A stretch of 64,000 nucleotides of DNA from Sphingobium sp. JS3065 (GCF_026427355.1 NZ_CP102664.1:496001-560000); one strand, 5' to 3'. Counted from the stretch's first letter, positions 19,921 to 29,009 are shown. Numbers and translations: made by a program. Notes: generated by a model from the letters alone, not told the origin.

Positions 19921-22277
19921 AGCCGGACGATCCGCAGGCGCAAGGCATTGGTTATGACGCTCACCGAAGACAGCGCCATGGCCGCAGCCGCGATGGCGGG
20001 CGAGAGCATCCAGCCAAAGGCAGGATAGAGCGCGCCCGCTGCGATCGGAATGCCGGCGACGTTGTAGGCGAAAGCAAACACGAGGTTCTGGCGGATGTTG
20101 CGCATCACCGCACGCGACAGGCGGCGCGCCCGGACGATGCCGTTCAGATCGCCTTGCAGCAAGGTCACTCCCGCGCTTTCAATGGCGACATCCGCGCCGG
20201 CTCCCATCGCGATCCCGACTTCGGCCGCCGCCAATGCCGGGGCATCGTTGACGCCGTCCCCGGCCATGGCCACGCTGCGGCCCTCGGCGCGGAGCTTCTG
20301 GACGACGCTGGCCTTGTCTTCGGGAAGCACCTCGGCCTCGACATCGTCGATGCCGAGGCGGGCTGCAACCGCAAGCGCCGTGGTGCGATTGTCGCCGGTC
20401 ATCATGACAACGCGGATGCCATCGGCCTTTAACTCGCGGATTGCCTGAGCCGAGGTTTCCTTGATCGGATCGGAGATGCCCAGAAGCCCGACGATCTTCC
20501 CATCGACGCTTGCGAAGATTGCGGTTGCGCCCTCGGCGCGCATCGCTTCGGCTGCTTCGTTAAGCGCAGTCGTATCGATTTTCTGCTCCGCCATGAACCG
20601 TGGGCCTCCGAGCAGGACATGCTTGCCCGACACCGTGCCGGTGACGCCGCGCCCGACCGGAGAGTCGAAGTCGCTCGCCTGCTCCAGAACCAGCTTGCGG
20701 TCTTGAGCGGCGCGCAGGATGGCATCGGCCAACGGGTGTTCGCTGCCGCGCTCAATGCTCGCGGCAAGGCGCAATATCTCACTCTCATCCCATCCGCTGA
20801 CGGTGCGGATAGCAGTGACTGCAGGACGCCCATCGGTCAGAGTCCCGGTCTTGTCGACGATCAGCGTGTCGATCTTCTCGAACCGCTCGAGTGCTTCGGC
20901 ATTCTTTATGAGGACACCTGCCTGCGCGCCGCGTCCGACGCCCACCATGATCGACATCGGCGTGGCGAGGCCCAGCGCGCAGGGGCAGGCGATGATCAGC
21001 ACGGATACTGCTGCGACCAGCGCATAGGTCAGGCGCGGGTCCGGTCCGAACAGGGCCCATGCCGCAGCAGCGATCAGTGCAACCGCAATCACCACCGGCA
21101 CGAACCAGCCGGAGACCTGATCGGCCATGCGCTGGATCGGCGCGCGGCTGCGCTGCGCCTCGGCCACCATCTGGACGATGCGCGCAAGCAGCGTCTCGGC
21201 GCCGACCTTCTCGGCGACCATGACGAAGCTGCCGGTCTTGTTGATCGAGCCGGCGATGACTTTGGCCCCAGCCTCCTTTGTGACCGGCATGGATTCTCCG
21301 GTGACCAGCGATTCATCGATCGAGACCCGCCCTTCGGCAATCACACCATCGACAGGAATCTTCTCGCCCGGACGGACGCGCAAGTGATCGCCCACAACGA
21401 CGAGGTCGAGCGTGACTTCCTCGTCCTGACCATCAGCAGTAACCCTGCGCGCGGTCTTGGGTGCGAGGTCGAGCAGCGCCTTGATCGCGCCGGAGGTGCG
21501 CTCACGCGCGCGCAGCTCCAGAACTTGCCCCAGCAGGACAAGCACGGTGATGACGGCCGCAGCTTCGAAATAGACGGGCACTGTGCCCATCGTGTCGCGG
21601 AAAGCCGGGGGGAACAGCGACGGCGCGAAGTGCGCGACGAGGCTGTAGAGATAGGCGACACCGACCCCCATGGCGATCAGCGTGAACATGTTGAGGTGGC
21701 GCGACTTGAGCGAGGCCCAGCCGCGTGTGAAGAATGGCCAACCCGCCCACAGAACAACCGGCGTCGCCAGCACGAACTGGATCCAGTTCGATGTCTGCTT
21801 GCCGACGAGCATCATGAGGCCTGTAAGGTGGCCGCCCATTTCAAGGGCAAAGACCGGCAGGGTAAGCACCAATGCCACCCAGAAGCGGCGGGTCATATCG
21901 GCGAGTTCAGGATTGGGACCGGGATCGGCCGACACAGTTTCCGGCTCCAGCGCCATCCCGCAGATCGGACAGGAACCGGGGCCGACTTGCCGGACCTCGG
22001 GGTGCATCGGACAGGTATAGATGACGTCACCGGTGCCGGCGGGCACCGGCGGTGAGACCTTCTTAGACAGATACTGATCAGGATGGGCGACGAACTTGGT
22101 TTGGCAGCCTGCGCTGCAGAAATGGTATTCTTGTCTCGCGTGGGTTGCGTGGTGTTCGGTGGCAGCAGGGTCCACCTTCATTCCGCAGACCGGATCTGTC
22201 GCGCTTTCTGCGCCTGTTTTCGCGCCGCCGCCGCAGCTTGCGCCATGTTGGTGCGCCTTGTGATCAGTCGATGCCAT
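19917..22277 (-). CDS. Copper-exporting P1B-type ATPase with YHS and metal-binding N-terminal domains
   Basis: This 786-residue inner-membrane pump probably exports Cu+ or Ag+. The N-terminus holds a YHS domain (residues 28-70; C31, C54, C58) and then a heavy-metal-binding module, YTCPMHPEV to [10 protein letters not shown] (about 87-112), instead of a CxxC HMA domain. The transmembrane motif is C431-P-C433, the phosphorylated residue is D475 (DKTGTLT), and [12 protein letters not shown] is present. It resembles SilP/CopA-type pumps. It heads the leftward operon with ackA, xfp and a phosphatase, through an ATGA overlap. A palindromic operator candidate lies about 35 bases upstream. Confidence 0.94.
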   Translation of the reverse strand: MASTDHKAHQHGASCGGGAKTGAESATDPVCGMKVDPAATEHHATHARQEYHFCSAGCQTKFVAHPDQYLSKKVSPPVPAGTGDVIYTCPMHPEVRQVGPGSCPICGMALEPETVSADPGPNPELADMTRRFWVALVLTLPVFALEMGGHLTGLMMLVGKQTSNWIQFVLATPVVLWAGWPFFTRGWASLKSRHLNMFTLIAMGVGVAYLYSLVAHFAPSLFPPAFRDTMGTVPVYFEAAAVITVLVLLGQVLELRARERTSGAIKALLDLAPKTARRVTADGQDEEVTLDLVVVGDHLRVRPGEKIPVDGVIAEGRVSIDESLVTGESMPVTKEAGAKVIAGSINKTGSFVMVAEKVGAETLLARIVQMVAEAQRSRAPIQRMADQVSGWFVPVVIAVALIAAAAWALFGPDPRLTYALVAAVSVLIIACPCALGLATPMSIMVGVGRGAQAGVLIKNAEALERFEKIDTLIVDKTGTLTDGRPAVTAIRTVSGWDESEILRLAASIERGSEHPLADAILRAAQDRKLVLEQASDFDSPVGRGVTGTVSGKHVLLGGPRFMAEQKIDTTALNEAAEAMRAEGATAIFASVDGKIVGLLGISDPIKETSAQAIRELKADGIRVVMMTGDNRTTALAVAARLGIDDVEAEVLPEDKASVVQKLRAEGRSVAMAGDGVNDAPALAAAEVGIAMGAGADVAIESAGVTLLQGDLNGIVRARRLSRAVMRNIRQNLVFAFAYNVAGIPIAAGALYPAFGWMLSPAIAAAAMALSSVSVITNALRLRIVRL

Positions 22278-22311
22278 ATCGATTCTCCTTCAACGCATCA
22301 TCATGTGGGGT

Positions 22312-22326
22312 CTGACATAATGTCAG
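22312..22326. promoter_or_regulatory. Palindromic operator candidate upstream of the copper ATPase operon
   Basis: CTGACAT-A-ATGTCAG is a perfect 7-bp inverted repeat around one base, 34 bp before the ATPase start. It resembles sites of metal-responsive regulators (TGACA/TGTCA half-sites), but no CopR, CueR or ArsR gene lies in this window. This operon lacks the TGAGGG-N15-GCGTAT motif found upstream of the other copper genes, so it is probably controlled separately. Confidence 0.5.
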
Positions 22327-22364
22327 GGTCAAGCGACTATTTTGCCAGTAACAAGGGAAACCGC

Positions 22365-23030
22365 TCAATCTGCGCTTCGGGTTCGCCATTTTGGAAAGAA
22401 GCTACCCGTGCGCCCCATGTAGCCGCGATAGGCATCGCCAAATTCGGCAATGGCGGCCTTTTCTTCATGACGGGCGAGGCGGACGTACATCACGACCAGA
22501 ACCGGATACATGGCCAGCGTCAGCAGCGTTGGCCATTGCAGCAGAAACCCGGTCAGGATCAGGATGAAGCCGACGTATTGCGGGTGCCGGAGCCGTTCGT
22601 AGATGCCGGTGGTCGCCATTGCGCCGCGCTGTTGCGCTGCATGGAGTACAGCCCAGCCCACCGAGATCATCCAGAACCCAGCACCAATCAGGACAAAACT
22701 GGCCATGTGAAATGGGCCGAAGTGGGGGTTGACCCGCCACCCGAACATCATCTCGAGCAGATGGCCGGCGTCATGCGAGAACCAGTTGACGCCGGGATAG
22801 TGCGACTGGAGCCAGCCGGCGAACAGATAGATGGTGAGTGGGAATCCATACATTTCGGCAAAGAGCGCGACGAGAAAGGCGCTGAACGCGCTGAAGCTAC
22901 GCCAGTCCCTTGCCAATTGCGGTTTGAAAAAGCTCAGAGCGAACAGGATGAACACCACCGAGTTGACGAAGGCGAGGCCCCACAGGCCGAAGCCCTGCAT
23001 CTGATGCATGGCCATCGTGCCCTCCATCAC
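22365..23030 (-). CDS. Isoprenylcysteine carboxyl methyltransferase-like membrane protein
   Basis: This 221-residue protein has about five membrane segments and ends with the methyltransferase signature RLRHPQYVGFILILTG, then HEEKAAIAEFGDAYRGYM. This is the ICMT/PEMT-like fold that methylates small or lipid-linked substrates with S-adenosylmethionine. Its ATG overlaps the stop of the DUF2933 gene, and it is the last gene of the copC-copD leftward operon. Such genes often travel with DUF2933 and copper genes, but a substrate is not known to me. Confidence 0.82.
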   Translation of the reverse strand: MMEGTMAMHQMQGFGLWGLAFVNSVVFILFALSFFKPQLARDWRSFSAFSAFLVALFAEMYGFPLTIYLFAGWLQSHYPGVNWFSHDAGHLLEMMFGWRVNPHFGPFHMASFVLIGAGFWMISVGWAVLHAAQQRGAMATTGIYERLRHPQYVGFILILTGFLLQWPTLLTLAMYPVLVVMYVRLARHEEKAAIAEFGDAYRGYMGRTGSFFPKWRTRSAD

Positions 23031-23275
23031 TGTGCGCCGGCGTCGCCGGCCCCCTGCGTCTTGCCAGACGGCGGACCACCGCCGTGTTTGTGACCATGAT
23101 GCATGAAGAGGTGCATGATCGGGCAGGACAGGAAGAGCAGGAGCGGCAAGGCGCTCAGCAGGTGCACGGTGTGCTCGGTGAAGAGGTAGTAGCCAGCCAC
23201 GATCGCGAAGCCGCCGAAGACGAGTTTGGCGAGGCCGGACATCTTTCCACCGCCATGGGGGTCATGCTCTGACAT
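23027..23275 (-). CDS. DUF2933 small membrane protein
   Basis: This 82-residue protein has two membrane segments (about residues 13-30 and 32-54) and a metal-like tail rich in His, Gly and Lys (MHHGHKHGGG). It matches the DUF2933 pattern, in which a second helix ends in CPIMHLFMHHG. Function is unknown; the cysteine/histidine/methionine cluster at the membrane edge suggests metal contact. It is coupled to the next gene by an overlapping ATGA and lies 69 bases after copD. Confidence 0.82.
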   Translation of the reverse strand: MSEHDPHGGGKMSGLAKLVFGGFAIVAGYYLFTEHTVHLLSALPLLLFLSCPIMHLFMHHGHKHGGGPPSGKTQGAGDAGAQ

Positions 23276-23344
23276 GGAATGGTCCTTTCAAATGAGGGGA
23301 TGACTGACGGCCTGCGCTGGCAGGTGAAGATGGAATGCGACGCG

Positions 23345-24256
23345 TCACCAGCCTGGTTCCAGCGTTCCCAGCCATGCGACCAGGCCAAGGATCAGGAACG
23401 CAGCAGCCAGTTCGACGACCATACTTGATCTTATTCGGCGAATGGTCATCGCTTTGTTTGAGTGGTCGGTGGCGCGTTCCACTGCGGGAACAAGCTGGAA
23501 CCGGTGGAGCGCTGCGAGCGCAAGCATGAGACCGAACAGCGCCAGCTTGACCACCATCAGGACAATGTAGGTGGAACCGATGCCGGGACCGAGAGGCTGG
23601 CCGCCGAGAATAGCGAACCCGTTGATTAGCCCTGTGACAATCAGCAGTGCGACAACGAGCGACCCTAAGACACCGAAATTTCTGAGGCATCGTTCGGCTA
23701 CGGTCAGATCAGCGAGCGAAGGCTTCGGACGGGCCACCATATAGAAGAGGCAGGCAATCGCGCCCAGCCACACGCCAGCGGCCAGCAGATGCACAATGTC
23801 GGCAATCAGGTGAGGCCACGCCAGCGCGCCTTCGGTAGCAACGCCATGTCCGTTCCACGCCAGTGATGCGAGAGCGATGCTGCTCAGAGCGGCAATCCCA
23901 GTCAGCGCGTTCGTGTTGTTCGTCGAAACCAGCAAGACGAGAGCGAGGGCAAGCAAGGTGACCGCAAGGCGTAGTGCAAAGGCCCAGCCCACGGGAGCCG
24001 TCAGCAGGATTGTACGGGCAAGGTCAGGATCGATGGTATCGATGGATGTGCCTGACATGCTGGCTATCCACAGGGTAAAACCCAGAATGTTCAGCGCTAC
24101 TGCGCCGAGCCCCAGTAGGATCAGGCAAGCCCGGAATGGGAGCAGGCTGCGTTCCGACGGGCGCAACGCATAAAGACCGAACAGCGGCACGCCCAGTTGA
24201 AGTCCTTCAACTGCAAAAAGACCGAAGCGTATGGCTATGACCGGCCCCTCCGACAT
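23345..24256 (-). CDS. copD: Copper resistance membrane protein CopD
   Basis: This 303-residue inner-membrane protein of the CopD/PcoD family has about eight hydrophobic segments. Conserved features are the segment WNGHGVATEG and HLIADIVHLLAAGVWLGA (about residues 150-165), whose histidines are thought to bind or pass copper. CopD works with periplasmic CopC in copper uptake or delivery to the cytoplasm. It follows copC by 5 bases. The operon is preceded by a copy of the ECF promoter motif at 24685-24712. Confidence 0.92.
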   Translation of the reverse strand: MSEGPVIAIRFGLFAVEGLQLGVPLFGLYALRPSERSLLPFRACLILLGLGAVALNILGFTLWIASMSGTSIDTIDPDLARTILLTAPVGWAFALRLAVTLLALALVLLVSTNNTNALTGIAALSSIALASLAWNGHGVATEGALAWPHLIADIVHLLAAGVWLGAIACLFYMVARPKPSLADLTVAERCLRNFGVLGSLVVALLIVTGLINGFAILGGQPLGPGIGSTYIVLMVVKLALFGLMLALAALHRFQLVPAVERATDHSNKAMTIRRIRSSMVVELAAAFLILGLVAWLGTLEPGW

Positions 24257-24261
24257 ATCTG

Positions 24262-24657
24262 CTACCTGACGGAGAAGGCGAACTGGCCCTGGATTCGATG
24301 CGTGTCAGCCGACACCGCATGCCAGGTCACGGTATAGGCCCCGCGTGGCAAGGCCCTCGCAAAAGTAGCGATCAGTGTCTTGCCGTCGGACGAAAATTTC
24401 GTCCGGATCGCGGGCAACGGAGCCATGCCCGTGTGAGCCGCATGATCAGCATGGGACATACCGGCAGGCGCAATTTCCAGACCTGTCAGTTGCGGCATCA
24501 GCCGTTCGGAGAAGCGAAGGGTTATCTGGCGCGCATTTTGTACCGCTGACTGCGCGGCGGGGATCGAGGATACCAGCCTTGGATGAGCCAGCGCGGGAAC
24601 GGCCGTTGTCATCGCAATCGCAGCGATGGCGGTGGCGATCGATCTGATGGTCTTCAT
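24262..24657 (-). CDS. copC: Periplasmic copper-binding protein CopC
   Basis: This 131-residue protein has a signal peptide ending at PALA, leaving His as the first mature residue (AHPRLVSS), the usual N-terminal Cu2+ ligand in CopC. The C-terminal part ADTHRIQG supplies the matching acidic and His ligands. A central loop (GMSHADHAAHTGM) adds Met and His that could bind Cu+. It is the first gene of the leftward copC-copD-DUF2933-methyltransferase operon. The start is 27 bases from the -10 of the inferred promoter. Confidence 0.94.
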   Translation of the reverse strand: MKTIRSIATAIAAIAMTTAVPALAHPRLVSSIPAAQSAVQNARQITLRFSERLMPQLTGLEIAPAGMSHADHAAHTGMAPLPAIRTKFSSDGKTLIATFARALPRGAYTVTWHAVSADTHRIQGQFAFSVR

Positions 24658-24684
24658 GCAACACTCCTGGGATATCTGCAGGCA

Positions 24685-24712
24685 ATACGCGGGTCGCGCC
24701 CTGACCCCTCAC
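24685..24712 (-). promoter_or_regulatory. Putative CnrH-like ECF promoter for copC operon
   Basis: Read on the minus strand it is GTGAGGG, a 15-base spacer, then GCGTAT, followed 27 bases later by the copC start. It is one of six copies with identical spacing and is back-to-back with the promoter of the sigma operon. Confidence 0.8.
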
Positions 24713-24730
24713 ATTCCAGCCCAAAATAAT

Positions 24731-24759
24731 TTGAGGGATTGGTCCTTCCGTTGCGTATG
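24731..24759 (+). promoter_or_regulatory. Putative autoregulatory ECF promoter of the sigma operon
   Basis: TTGAGGG, a 15-base spacer, then GCGTATG lie 26 bases before the ATG of the anti-sigma gene. It faces away from the copC promoter, with 18 bases between the two -35 elements. Sigma factors of this group usually drive their own operon. Confidence 0.82.
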
Positions 24760-24785
24760 AAGGCTGACGAGTTTGGAGAGGAAAA

Positions 24786-25067
24786 ATGACAGATATCGAA
24801 AGCGCACTTGCCCGATTGCGAGACCTTCCGGTTGATCCGCGCCTGAGCATGATAGATGCTGCGGTACTTGACGGGTTGCAGCGGGAACTGGCTGCGGGCG
24901 GTCGTCAGTCAGGCGGGCTGTTTGCAACAGCGGCCGCAGTCGCACTCGTTACCGGGCTTTTGGGTTCCGCCATTCCTGGTGCACCTGCGAATGCAGCGTC
25001 AAATTCGTTTCCGCTGGGAGCGCCTGCGGCGCTGGCCCCGTCGACGCTGCTGACGAGTGCGGAATGA
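24786..25067 (+). CDS. CnrY-like membrane anti-sigma factor (probable)
   Basis: This small 93-residue protein has a soluble N-terminus (about residues 1-40, with acidic and Leu-rich helices) and one membrane segment (about 43-63, GLFATAAAVALVTGLLG). A short Ala/Pro/Ser tail follows, probably periplasmic. By sequence alone it is not recognisable, but its size, single membrane span and position before a CnrX-like sensor and an ECF sigma factor fit CnrY, which holds the sigma factor at the membrane. GGAGAGGAAAA precedes the ATG. Its stop overlaps the sensor start (ATGA). Confidence 0.7.
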   Translation: MTDIESALARLRDLPVDPRLSMIDAAVLDGLQRELAAGGRQSGGLFATAAAVALVTGLLGSAIPGAPANAASNSFPLGAPAALAPSTLLTSAE

Positions 25068-25504
25068 ACAATCGATCCCGTTACCTGCTGGTTATCCTCA
25101 TCGCCTTTGGTGCGGCATTGGCAGGCGTCTTTGTGGGCCGCAGCTACATTGTTCCGCCCCCGCCAGTTGAAAGCGAGCTTCACCACCTCCTCCACGAGAA
25201 ACTCGATCTGGATTCTGGCCAGGAAACGAAGATCGAAGCCCTTGAAGCGCAATTTGCCATCCAGCGGCAGGCGCTCGAACTGGAACTGCGAGCGGATAAC
25301 TCCCGCCTCGCGCAGGCTATCCAGACCGAGCGCGGCTATGGCCCGCAAGTCAGCGCAGCGATCGACCGTTCGCATCAGGCGATGGGAGAACTCCAGAAGG
25401 CAACGCTCGAGCACATATTCGCCATGCGCAGTGTGCTGAGACCGGAACAGGCCGCGCAATTTGATGACGCAGTGGTCAAGGCGCTGACCGCCGAGGCAAA
25501 ATGA
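25064..25504 (+). CDS. cnrX: CnrX-like periplasmic metal sensor
   Basis: This 146-residue protein is anchored by one N-terminal membrane segment (residues 7-24) with a helical periplasmic domain of the heavy-metal-resistance (CnrX/ZraP) fold. The five residues I recall as the metal site of CnrX (H42, H46, E63, H119, M123) are all present at the same spacing, as H40, H44, E61, H117 and M121. In CnrX this site binds Ni2+ or Co2+ and the signal releases the sigma factor from CnrY. It is coupled by ATGA overlaps to both neighbours. The surrounding genes are copper genes, so the true inducer is open. Confidence 0.87.
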   Translation: MNNRSRYLLVILIAFGAALAGVFVGRSYIVPPPPVESELHHLLHEKLDLDSGQETKIEALEAQFAIQRQALELELRADNSRLAQAIQTERGYGPQVSAAIDRSHQAMGELQKATLEHIFAMRSVLRPEQAAQFDDAVVKALTAEAK

Positions 25505-26064
25505 GCCTCGATCTTGGTGCGTGTTCGGACGGCGAACTGGCAGCTCTGGCGATCGGAGGAAGGCAAACCGCCTATACCGAATTGTTGCGTCGGCATCGCG
25601 ATGCCATTTTCCGTTTCGCCAGGGCGCATACCGCCGACGACGATGCAGCTCTCGATATAGCCCAGCAGACCTTCATTGCCGGATTTGCCGCGCTGGGGCG
25701 CTTCGATCAGTCGAGGCCGCTCAGGCACTGGCTGACCCGTATTGCGCTCAACAAATGTCGTGATTGGGCACGGCGCAGAAAGGTGAGCGCGCTCTTCTCG
25801 TTTGCTACGCCATTGGAAAGCGCCCCTGATCCGGTCGATCTCTCGGCCGATGTTGAACGCGAAGCCAGCGATCGTGAGGAACTGGCCAATGTTCTTAGCG
25901 CAATGAGCAGACTTCCGGCTAAGCTCAAGGACGTAATGGTGCTGCGCACGGTCGAGGGGCTTTCGCAGGTGGAAACTGCCGTGCTTTTGGGCATTACCGA
26001 AAAAGCTGTCGAAACGCGGCTCCACCGCGCACGCAATAACTTGCAGGAAATTTTGAGGGTCTGA
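25501..26064 (+). CDS. cnrH: CnrH-like ECF RNA polymerase sigma factor
   Basis: This 187-residue sigma-70 family ECF factor has region 2 at about residues 25-95 (RFARAHTADDDAALDIAQQTF, then RPLRHWLTRIALNKCRDWARR). Region 4 spans about 125-180, with helix-turn-helix EGLSQVETAVLLGITEKAVETRLHRAR. No extra domain is visible. It ends the three-gene sensor operon, and its last codons contain the -35 element of the copA promoter. The repeated TGAGGG-N15-GCGTAT sites upstream of the copper genes are its likely targets; from memory the promoters of CnrH have a similar GAGGG and CGTATA pair. Confidence 0.92.
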   Translation: MSLDLGACSDGELAALAIGGRQTAYTELLRRHRDAIFRFARAHTADDDAALDIAQQTFIAGFAALGRFDQSRPLRHWLTRIALNKCRDWARRRKVSALFSFATPLESAPDPVDLSADVEREASDREELANVLSAMSRLPAKLKDVMVLRTVEGLSQVETAVLLGITEKAVETRLHRARNNLQEILRV

Positions 26065-26081
26065 CGCAACTTCTGCGTATC
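26053..26081 (+). promoter_or_regulatory. Putative ECF promoter of copA-copB
   Basis: TTGAGGG, 15 bases, then GCGTATC. The -35 lies in the last codons of the sigma gene and the -10 is 34 bases before the copA ATG, so copAB can be transcribed separately from the sensor operon. Confidence 0.82.
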
Positions 26082-26115
26082 TGTACGCAACAGGTATCAG
26101 GCAGGACTGCTTCCC

Positions 26116-27912
26116 ATGACTTCCAACTACGCGTCCGTTCCGGGCATAGATCGCCGCGCGCTGCTGCGCGGTGCCGGCCTCGCTGGCAGCGGCTTTGCAC
26201 TTGCCGCGTGGATGCCTGCCTGGGCACAGCCGGTTTCCCGCGGCATCGCCCGACCGGTGCCGCAGCTCTCGGGCGACACCATTGCTCTTCGAGTTGCCCA
26301 CGAGATGGTTCGTGTCGACGGCCGTGATGCCCACGTCATTGCAATGAATGGCACCGTGCCAGCGCCGCTGCTGCGACTACGTGAAGGGCAAAAGGTCAGG
26401 ATCACGGTCGACAACGCGCTGGATGAGGAGACCTCGGTTCACTGGCACGGGCTGCTTGTGCCGTTCCAGATGGACGGGGTGCCGGGGGTCAGCTTTCCGG
26501 GGATCAAGCCGCATTCGTCATTCACTTATGAGTTTCAACTCGAGCAGTCGGGTACTTACTGGTACCACAGCCACTCCGGCCTGCAGGAGGCGATGGGCCA
26601 TTACGGCCCGATCGTGATCGATCCCAAGGATGTCGATCCGATCGCTTATGATCGCGAACATGTGGTTGTCTTTTCCGACCACAGCTTCATCCACCCGCAT
26701 ACGCTGTTCACGAAGCTCAAGCAGGAATCCGGATATTTCAACCGGCAGAAGCAGACGCTGGCGGGGTTGGCGGAGGGCAAGGACCAGACCCATGCCGAGC
26801 GCCTTGAATGGGCGCGGATGCGGATGGATCCTACCGACATCCTCGACGTGACCGGTTCGGTCTATACCTACGTTGTCAACGGCTATGGTCCGAATGACAA
26901 TTGGACGGCGCTGTTCGAGCCTGGCGAACGCGTCCGGCTGCGGTTCATCAACGCATCGGCGATGACGATCTTCAACGTCCGCATCCCGGGTTTGCGGATG
27001 ACGGTGGTTGCGGCCGACGGACTTCCGGTGCGTCCGGTTCCGGTCGACGAACTGCAAATGACCATTGCCGAGACGTACGACGTGATTGTCACGCCGACCG
27101 CGGATCGCCCCTATACGATCGTCGGTGAGGCGGCTGACCGGTCAGGTCTCGCTCGCGCTACACTGGCTCCCCGGCCGGGGATGGCTGCTGAGGTTCCGCC
27201 GTTGCGCGCACGTCCGCTGCTGACGATGAAGGACATGGGCATGGGAGGCATGGATACTTCTGTCTCCGATGATCCACATGCCGGGCATGACATGGCCGGC
27301 ATGGATATGCCTGCCACCGGTAGCGGCGCGGCAGGGCAGGCGGGCGCTGCCGGACACTCGATGTCGATGCGTGACGGGGCCAATGCGCCCCAGGTGGTGC
27401 TTGGCCCCGGTGTTCAGTCGATCGCGCCGATGCCTGTGGACCGAACCGGAGAACCCGGCGTCGGCCTTGAGAACGTCGACCACAAGGTTCTGGTCTATCG
27501 CGATCTCGTGGCGCTGGAGCGAAATCCAGACGAACGCGGGGCTGCGCGGGAAATCGAGGTTCACCTCACCGGCAACATGGAGCGCTACATGTGGTCGATG
27601 GACGGTAAGACGCTATCGGAGGCGAAGACGCCGATAGCGCTCCGGACGGATGAGCGGGTGCGCGTGACCCTGATAAACGACACCATGATGAATCATCCAA
27701 TCCACCTGCACGGGCATTTCTTTGAACTGGTCACCGGACACGGGGCGTACAGCCCGCGCAAGCACACGGTAAACGTCGCACCGGGCGGCAAGGTCAGCTT
27801 CGACGTGACCGGTATCCACGGCGACTGGGCCTTCCACTGTCACATGTTCCTGCACATGCACGCAGGGATGATGCGCGTGGTGCAAGTGCGTGATGCGGGA
27901 GATGCGGCATGA
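26116..27912 (+). CDS. copA: Multicopper oxidase CopA (periplasmic copper resistance)
   Basis: This 598-residue periplasmic oxidase of the CopA/PcoA group oxidises Cu+ to Cu2+. A Tat signal peptide carries twin Arg (DRRALLRGAG) and ends near PAWAQP at residues 34-39. Copper ligands are HWHG near 109-111, YWYHSHSG near 151-153, HPIHLHGHF near 527, and HCHMFLHMHAGMM near the C-terminus. A Met/His-rich linker (MGMGGMD, HAGHDMAGMDM; about 375-400) adds Cu+ sites, as in PcoA. Its stop overlaps copB (ATGA). Its own ECF promoter motif lies just upstream. Confidence 0.96.
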   Translation: MTSNYASVPGIDRRALLRGAGLAGSGFALAAWMPAWAQPVSRGIARPVPQLSGDTIALRVAHEMVRVDGRDAHVIAMNGTVPAPLLRLREGQKVRITVDNALDEETSVHWHGLLVPFQMDGVPGVSFPGIKPHSSFTYEFQLEQSGTYWYHSHSGLQEAMGHYGPIVIDPKDVDPIAYDREHVVVFSDHSFIHPHTLFTKLKQESGYFNRQKQTLAGLAEGKDQTHAERLEWARMRMDPTDILDVTGSVYTYVVNGYGPNDNWTALFEPGERVRLRFINASAMTIFNVRIPGLRMTVVAADGLPVRPVPVDELQMTIAETYDVIVTPTADRPYTIVGEAADRSGLARATLAPRPGMAAEVPPLRARPLLTMKDMGMGGMDTSVSDDPHAGHDMAGMDMPATGSGAAGQAGAAGHSMSMRDGANAPQVVLGPGVQSIAPMPVDRTGEPGVGLENVDHKVLVYRDLVALERNPDERGAAREIEVHLTGNMERYMWSMDGKTLSEAKTPIALRTDERVRVTLINDTMMNHPIHLHGHFFELVTGHGAYSPRKHTVNVAPGGKVSFDVTGIHGDWAFHCHMFLHMHAGMMRVVQVRDAGDAA

Positions 27913-28910
27913 CCCGGCTTACATTGCTCGCGGTGTTCCCGCTCGTTCTAGCTACTGCGGTGTCTGCCCAGACCACCATCCCGCCGGTGGATCACGGGAT
28001 GCATCATGGCCACGCCTTGCCAGCCCCGCCAGCCTCCCCGGCGACACCATCCCCCCCGCCGGCCGAGACTGAAGCCCATGCCGGGCATGACATGCACGGC
28101 ATGGAAGCGATGCCGATGCCCGAAGCCGCACCTCAGGATACGAAAGAAAGGGCCGGCACCGATCTGGAGCCGGGCAACGCTTCGCCGCCGCCCGTGGCAG
28201 GCGACCGCGCTGCCGACACTTACTTCGATCCCGCTGCGATGGCTGAGGCGCAATCCGCGCTGCTAGGCGAACATGGGGGTATGAAATTCCACAAGGTGCT
28301 GTTCAACATCGCCGAGTTTCAGGCGCGAAATGGCCGCGACGGGTATCGCTGGGATGCCAGCGCCTGGTTCGGCGGCGACATCGACCGTCTTGCACTCGAG
28401 TCCGAAGGCGAAGGCAACTTCGGCGAAGCGAGCCATCATGGTGAGTTGCAGGCGCTCTGGTCCCATGCAGTGGATCCCTACTGGAACCTGCAAGGCGGTG
28501 TTCGCCAGGACTTCGGCAAGGGGCCAGACAGGACTTATGCCACTATCGGCATCGAGGGGCTCGCTCCGTATTGGTTCGAGGTCGAAACGGCGGCGTTTGT
28601 CTCGACGAAAGGCGATGTCCTCGCCCGGATCAAAGTCGACGTTGACCAGCGGATCACGCAGAAATTGATTTTGCAGCCGCGCCTCGAGGCGAATATCGCA
28701 GCGCAGGACGTTCCGGAAAGTGGGATTGGCTCCGGCCTGTCAAATCTCGAACTGGGGCTGCGCCTGCGCTATGAACTGCGCAAGGAATTCGCGCCCTATG
28801 TCGGTGTGTCGTGGGAACGCAAATTTGGTGACACGGCGCACTATGCACGCGCAGCTGGCGAGAACGCGTCATCGACGAGCTTCGTTGCCGGCATCCGTTT
28901 CTGGTTCTGA
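27909..28910 (+). CDS. copB: Outer-membrane copper resistance protein CopB
   Basis: This 333-residue protein has a signal peptide (cleaved near VSAQTT). A His/Met/Pro-rich segment follows (HHGHALP, HAGHDMHGMEAMPMPE; about 35-75), typical of CopB copper binding. The rest is an amphipathic beta-barrel of about 240 residues ending in aromatic FVAGIRFWF, a proper outer-membrane C-terminus. It is coupled to copA by an ATGA overlap. CopB probably binds copper and may pass it across the outer membrane. Confidence 0.93.
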   Translation: MTRLTLLAVFPLVLATAVSAQTTIPPVDHGMHHGHALPAPPASPATPSPPPAETEAHAGHDMHGMEAMPMPEAAPQDTKERAGTDLEPGNASPPPVAGDRAADTYFDPAAMAEAQSALLGEHGGMKFHKVLFNIAEFQARNGRDGYRWDASAWFGGDIDRLALESEGEGNFGEASHHGELQALWSHAVDPYWNLQGGVRQDFGKGPDRTYATIGIEGLAPYWFEVETAAFVSTKGDVLARIKVDVDQRITQKLILQPRLEANIAAQDVPESGIGSGLSNLELGLRLRYELRKEFAPYVGVSWERKFGDTAHYARAAGENASSTSFVAGIRFWF

Positions 28911-28950
28911 ACGCGCAGCATCCGGGAGCCGCGAATATTTTGCTCAGGTT

Positions 28951-28979
28951 GCGAGGGGGCATTGCGGCACGTGCGTATA
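28951..28979 (+). promoter_or_regulatory. Putative ECF promoter of the DUF305 gene
   Basis: GCGAGGG, 15 bases, then GCGTATA lie 30 bases before the DUF305 start. It is the weakest -35 of the six (CGAGGG instead of TGAGGG), but it has the same spacing and the same -10. Confidence 0.7.
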
Positions 28980-29009
28980 GCTTTTCAAGACCGGCTCAGG
29001 AGAAGCAAC

